33,684 nucleotides of DNA, taken from assembly GCA_030041335.1 (NCBI GenBank), contig JASHOB010000167.1:1-33684 (forward strand), written 5' to 3'. The position numbers were made by a program, and so were the translations under genes. Below the pieces are notes generated by a model. It saw only the letters and a program-made list of their open reading frames with translations. It was not told the origin of the DNA and made no database searches. Source of the stretch: Alphaproteobacteria bacterium (GTDB lineage: Bacteria > Pseudomonadota > Alphaproteobacteria > ATCC43930 > CGMCC-115725). Shown one piece after another: positions 30,909-33,684 of this stretch. Each line of letters starts with the position of its first letter. The first letter of the stretch is position 1.

Positions 30909-32543
30909 ATGCGTGGTTTGATGATGGATCGGCCGCTGCTGATCTCGAGCCTTATTCAATATGCGGCCGAGTATCACGGCGACACCGAGATCGTAACCCG
31001 AACGGTCGAAGGCCCGATCCACCGCTACACCTATGCCGACGCTCATGCGCGCGCCAAGCGACTGGCGAACGCGCTGGTGCGGCTGGGCATCGGCATGAGC
31101 GACCGCGTCGCCACCATCGGCTGGAACACTTACCGACACTTCGAACTCTATTATGGGATTTCCGGCATCGGCGCGGTGATGCACACACTCAATCCGCGCC
31201 TGTTCCCCGATCAGCTGCGTTATATGGTCAATCACGCCGAGGACAAGCTCGTCTTTCTCGACCTCACCTTTGTGCCGCTTGCCGAAAAGATGGCGCCGCT
31301 GTGGCCGACGGTGAAGCATTACATCGTGCTGACCGACCGCGCGCATATGCCGCCGACCGCATTGCCCAACGTGTTGTGCTACGAGGAATTGCTGGCGGCC
31401 GAAGAAGCCGCGTTCGCCTGGCCGTTGTTCGACGAGAACACCGCATCCTCGCTTTGTTACACCTCCGGCACCACGGGCAATCCGAAGGGCTCGATGTACA
31501 CGCATCGCTCGACGGTCCTGCACAGTATGGCGGCATGCACGGCAAACGCGATCGGCCTTTCCGTCGAGGATTGCGTGTTGCCGATTGTCCCGATGTTCCA
31601 TGTCAACGCCTGGGGCACGCCTTACAGCGCGGCTTTCGCCGGCGCCAAGCAGGTCCTGCCCGGCACCAAGCTCGACGGCGCCAGCATATGCGAGCTGATC
31701 GAAAACGAGGGCGTCACCATCGGTCTCGGCGTGCCCACGGTATGGCTTGGATGCCTGCAGTATCTCGAGCAGACCGGCAAGAAGCTCGACACGATGAAGC
31801 GGGTATTGTCGGGGGGTTCGGCCGTCCCGATTTCCATGATCAAGGCGTTCGCCGAGAAACATGGTGTCGAGTTCCTGCAAGGCTGGGGCATGACCGAGAT
31901 GAGCCCACTAGGCACCGTCAGTCGGCTGAAACATAAGCATCGATTGCTCGACAAGGACAGCCAGCATGCGGTGCGCGCCCGTCAGGGCATCCCGATCTGC
32001 CTGGTCGACTGCAAGGTGGTCAGCTTCGACGGCAAGATAGCGCCGCATGACGGCGAGACACGCGGCGAACTTCACGTCCGCGGACCGTGGATCGTGGCCG
32101 GCTATTACAAGGATGAACCCGCCACCAAGGCCGCGCTCGACAGCGAGGGCTGGTTCAAGACCGGCGACGTTGTGGTGATCGACCCTGAGGGTTATGTGCA
32201 AATCGTCGACCGCAGCAAGGATGTGATCAAGTCGGGCGGCGAATGGATCAGCTCGATTGATGTCGAGAACGCCGTGATGGCACATCCCGATGTCGCCGAG
32301 GCGGCCGTGATTGGCCTGCCGCATCCCAAATGGGACGAGCGACCGCTACTGATTGTCGTCAAGAAGCCCGGGCGAGAGCCGCAAGGTTCCGAGCTTTTGG
32401 ACTTCCTCTCGAACAAGCTGGCAAAGTGGCAGCTCCCTGACGAGGTCGTGTTCGTGGCCGAAATTCCCCATGGCGGCACCGGCAAGATTCTAAAGACGCG
32501 CCTGCGCGAAATGTTCCGCGAGCACCGGCTGCCGACGGCATGA
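30909..32543 (+). CDS. Acyl-CoA ligase, 3-(methylthio)propionyl-CoA ligase-like (DmdB type)
   Basis: This 544-residue ANL enzyme forms an acyl-CoA from a short/medium carboxylic acid, ATP and CoA. The P-loop is YTSGTTGNPKGSM at 184-196; LQGWGMTEMSPLGTVSR is motif A5; GELHVRGPWIVAGYYKD, WFKTGDVVVIDPEGYVQIVDRSKDVIKSGGEWISSIDVENAV give A7-A8; and IPHGGTGKILKTRLREMF holds the adenylation Lys. The N-terminus (MMDRPLLISSLIQYAAEYHGDTEIVTR) resembles DmdB proteins that act on 3-methylthiopropionate, an intermediate of DMSP demethylation, but other family members use fatty acids. GGGAGGA precedes ATG 30909. It follows metZ by 78 bp with its own leader. Substrate is inference. Confidence 0.9.
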   Translation: MRGLMMDRPLLISSLIQYAAEYHGDTEIVTRTVEGPIHRYTYADAHARAKRLANALVRLGIGMSDRVATIGWNTYRHFELYYGISGIGAVMHTLNPRLFPDQLRYMVNHAEDKLVFLDLTFVPLAEKMAPLWPTVKHYIVLTDRAHMPPTALPNVLCYEELLAAEEAAFAWPLFDENTASSLCYTSGTTGNPKGSMYTHRSTVLHSMAACTANAIGLSVEDCVLPIVPMFHVNAWGTPYSAAFAGAKQVLPGTKLDGASICELIENEGVTIGLGVPTVWLGCLQYLEQTGKKLDTMKRVLSGGSAVPISMIKAFAEKHGVEFLQGWGMTEMSPLGTVSRLKHKHRLLDKDSQHAVRARQGIPICLVDCKVVSFDGKIAPHDGETRGELHVRGPWIVAGYYKDEPATKAALDSEGWFKTGDVVVIDPEGYVQIVDRSKDVIKSGGEWISSIDVENAVMAHPDVAEAAVIGLPHPKWDERPLLIVVKKPGREPQGSELLDFLSNKLAKWQLPDEVVFVAEIPHGGTGKILKTRLREMFREHRLPTA

Positions 32544-32658
32544 CGATACCGCGGGCGCCGACCGCGCCTGCGAATCCCCAGGCGGCTTCAGGTCCCATAC
32601 CCCGCCGTCGATCAATGGGTGCCTTATCGGCATGTCGCCGCCCCAATGAGATCGTGCC

Positions 32659-33360
32659 TCAGAGCCAGCGCCACTGGCCGATGACACGGCCTCGTAGATG
32701 AGCCTCGCCGACGGTGCGTTCGCTCGGATCGTATTTCGGATTGTCAGATGTGATTTTGACGCGCGCCGGTTCGCTGTGCGGCAGCAACGCGACCCGGCGG
32801 ACGACCAGGCCCAGCCCGTCCCAGACGACAAAAATCCCGGGCGGGCTCGGCTTCGTGTCGCCGGTATCAACCAGGATGCGCTGGCCGGACTGCAGGGTCG
32901 GCTCCATGCTGTCGCCCATCATGGCAATGATGCGCAGGTCGCTCGCCGGTGCGCTCGAATAGCCGCGGATGATTGCGGCTGGAATCTGCCAAGTGTCGAT
33001 CACGGTCTCAGTCTCGCCGGTGAGCGCCGCACCGGCGCCGGCCCGGATGTCGAGTTCCTTGACGCGGATGATGCGGGGATCATCCTCCGCGGGCTTGGTG
33101 CCGAGAAGATGGCTGCCGCTGGCATCGACCCCCGCGAGCGCATAGAGCTCGGCCGGATCGGCACCTGCCTTGGCGAAGATCGGCACCAGCTTCTGCGTCA
33201 GGTCGAGCGGCAAGAGCGGCTTGCGGTAACGGTCCTCGTAATGCTGGTAGGAGCTGCCATGCTCCATGCCCAGCGCCTCAGCCACTTCGCGGATCGAAAG
33301 CCCGACGCGGCGCCTGATTTCTTTGAGCCGCCGGGATACCGCCGAAACGTCTCCCGCCAT
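32659..33360 (-). CDS. XRE/S24 repressor-like regulator with Lys-to-Arg change
   Basis: A 233-residue C1/LexA-like protein. Its N-terminal HTH (RRLKEIRRRVGLSIREVAEALGMEHGSSYQHYEDRYRKPLLP) is followed by a linker with RAGAG (107-111), where LexA-type repressors cleave, and by the S24 fold: MMGDSMEPTLQSGQRILVDTGD with the nucleophile Ser151, then DGLGLVVRRVALL. LexA spaces the catalytic Ser and Lys by 37 residues; here the residue at that spacing is Arg188, not Lys, so self-cleavage is probably lost or slow. It may be a constitutive regulator or a relic of a prophage repressor. An imperfect inverted repeat upstream (33393-33415) could be its operator. Confidence 0.88.
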   Translation of the reverse strand: MAGDVSAVSRRLKEIRRRVGLSIREVAEALGMEHGSSYQHYEDRYRKPLLPLDLTQKLVPIFAKAGADPAELYALAGVDASGSHLLGTKPAEDDPRIIRVKELDIRAGAGAALTGETETVIDTWQIPAAIIRGYSSAPASDLRIIAMMGDSMEPTLQSGQRILVDTGDTKPSPPGIFVVWDGLGLVVRRVALLPHSEPARVKITSDNPKYDPSERTVGEAHLRGRVIGQWRWL

Positions 33361-33684
33361 AAAATTCTAGTTTATCCTTTACCCGTAGATCCCGCCATAC
33401 GCTTTATACGTGGCGTGGCCGGGGAACCCGGGCGGGCCATGTCCCGATCGGTGCCGTCCGCGCTTCGCCAACCGGCAGGCGTCGGTCCGAGGCCGATGCC
33501 AGACCGGCGTCCGCGAACGCTCGATGTCGTCACGCCGGCGGCCTGGCTTGCCAGCGCTTCGCGGCGCCGCCCGCACGATCGGCGCCAACACGCTCCCCAC
33601 GGTCGCGATGGCGGATGGCAGGCGAGAGTACAAGGCCGGGTTTCCTCGACGATGGGCGAGGGCGGCGGTCGCGCAGATTTAGTG
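33361..33684 (-). other. Upstream region of the S24 regulator to window edge
   Basis: No supported gene to the right edge. An imperfect palindrome, CGCCATACG at 33393-33401 and CGTGGCG at 33409-33415, brackets an AT-rich centre whose minus-strand reading (TATAAAGC) could be a -10. The rest is very GC-rich; frames on both strands remain open but code for Arg/Pro-rich product. A gene continuing beyond the window cannot be ruled out. Confidence 0.4.

Noticed and set aside
1-33684. CRISPR arrays, prophage, defence or secondary-metabolite clusters
   Set aside because: I saw no regularly spaced repeats, no phage structural genes and no defence-protein motifs anywhere in the window.

Overview
The window looks like chromosomal DNA of a high-GC alphaproteobacterium, probably of the Rhodospirillales or a related order. 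The evidence is the gene set (NDUFA9-like NAD(P)-binding protein, dapC-ftsK-lolA, dapD-dapE, fmt-truA, PmbA/TldE, EcsC, ExoD), a SAM-II riboswitch in front of metZ, and strong GC bias at third codon positions. That bias also opens many long false frames antisense to real genes. The genus cannot be fixed from sequence alone.

Layout. 1-1480: an IS110-family insertion sequence, with the transposase on the minus strand and a ~200-nt non-coding 5' flank that may encode a bridge RNA; its outer end lies within about 50 bp of the next gene. 1526-3301: NDUFA9-like SDR and a glutathione S-transferase. 3879-5871: a LemA lipoprotein and two TPM-domain proteins in a tight operon. 6036-11321: a dapC promoter, dapC, ftsK, a HIT-like protein and, after a ~490-bp gap, lolA. 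11395-12626: a class I glutamine amidotransferase overlapping tail-to-tail with a MarR regulator. 13199-14245: gentisate 1,2-dioxygenase. 14371-15956: a TetR regulator divergent from a class II aldolase across a 42-bp palindrome that contains mirrored promoters. 16250-18369: acyl-CoA ligase and a small HTH regulator (minus). 18742-20426: fmt and truA, overlapping. 20549-24638 (minus): pyrimidine 5'-nucleotidase, dapD, dapE, a membrane protein and ExoD, the last four in overlapping order. 24705-26219: EcsC protein and two small unknown ORFs with good ribosome-binding sites. 26305-28622: amidohydrolase and PmbA/TldE-like protein; the amidohydrolase start region folds into a long hairpin over its Shine-Dalgarno. 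28626-29396 (minus): SDR oxidoreductase. 29452-30830: promoter, SAM-II riboswitch, intrinsic terminator and metZ. 30909-32543: second acyl-CoA ligase (DmdB-like). 32659-33360 (minus): XRE/S24 repressor-like protein with Arg in place of the catalytic Lys.

How the parts work together. Three lysine/diaminopimelate genes (dapC, dapD, dapE) lie in two separate transcription units, and metZ adds a second branch of the aspartate family under S-adenosylmethionine control. Housekeeping genes (ftsK, lolA, fmt, truA) alternate with catabolic genes that sit beside their own regulators (MarR with gentisate dioxygenase, TetR with aldolase). I found no defence system, prophage, CRISPR array, tRNA or rRNA. 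The parts most worth a second look are regulatory DNA/RNA structures rather than a new protein system.
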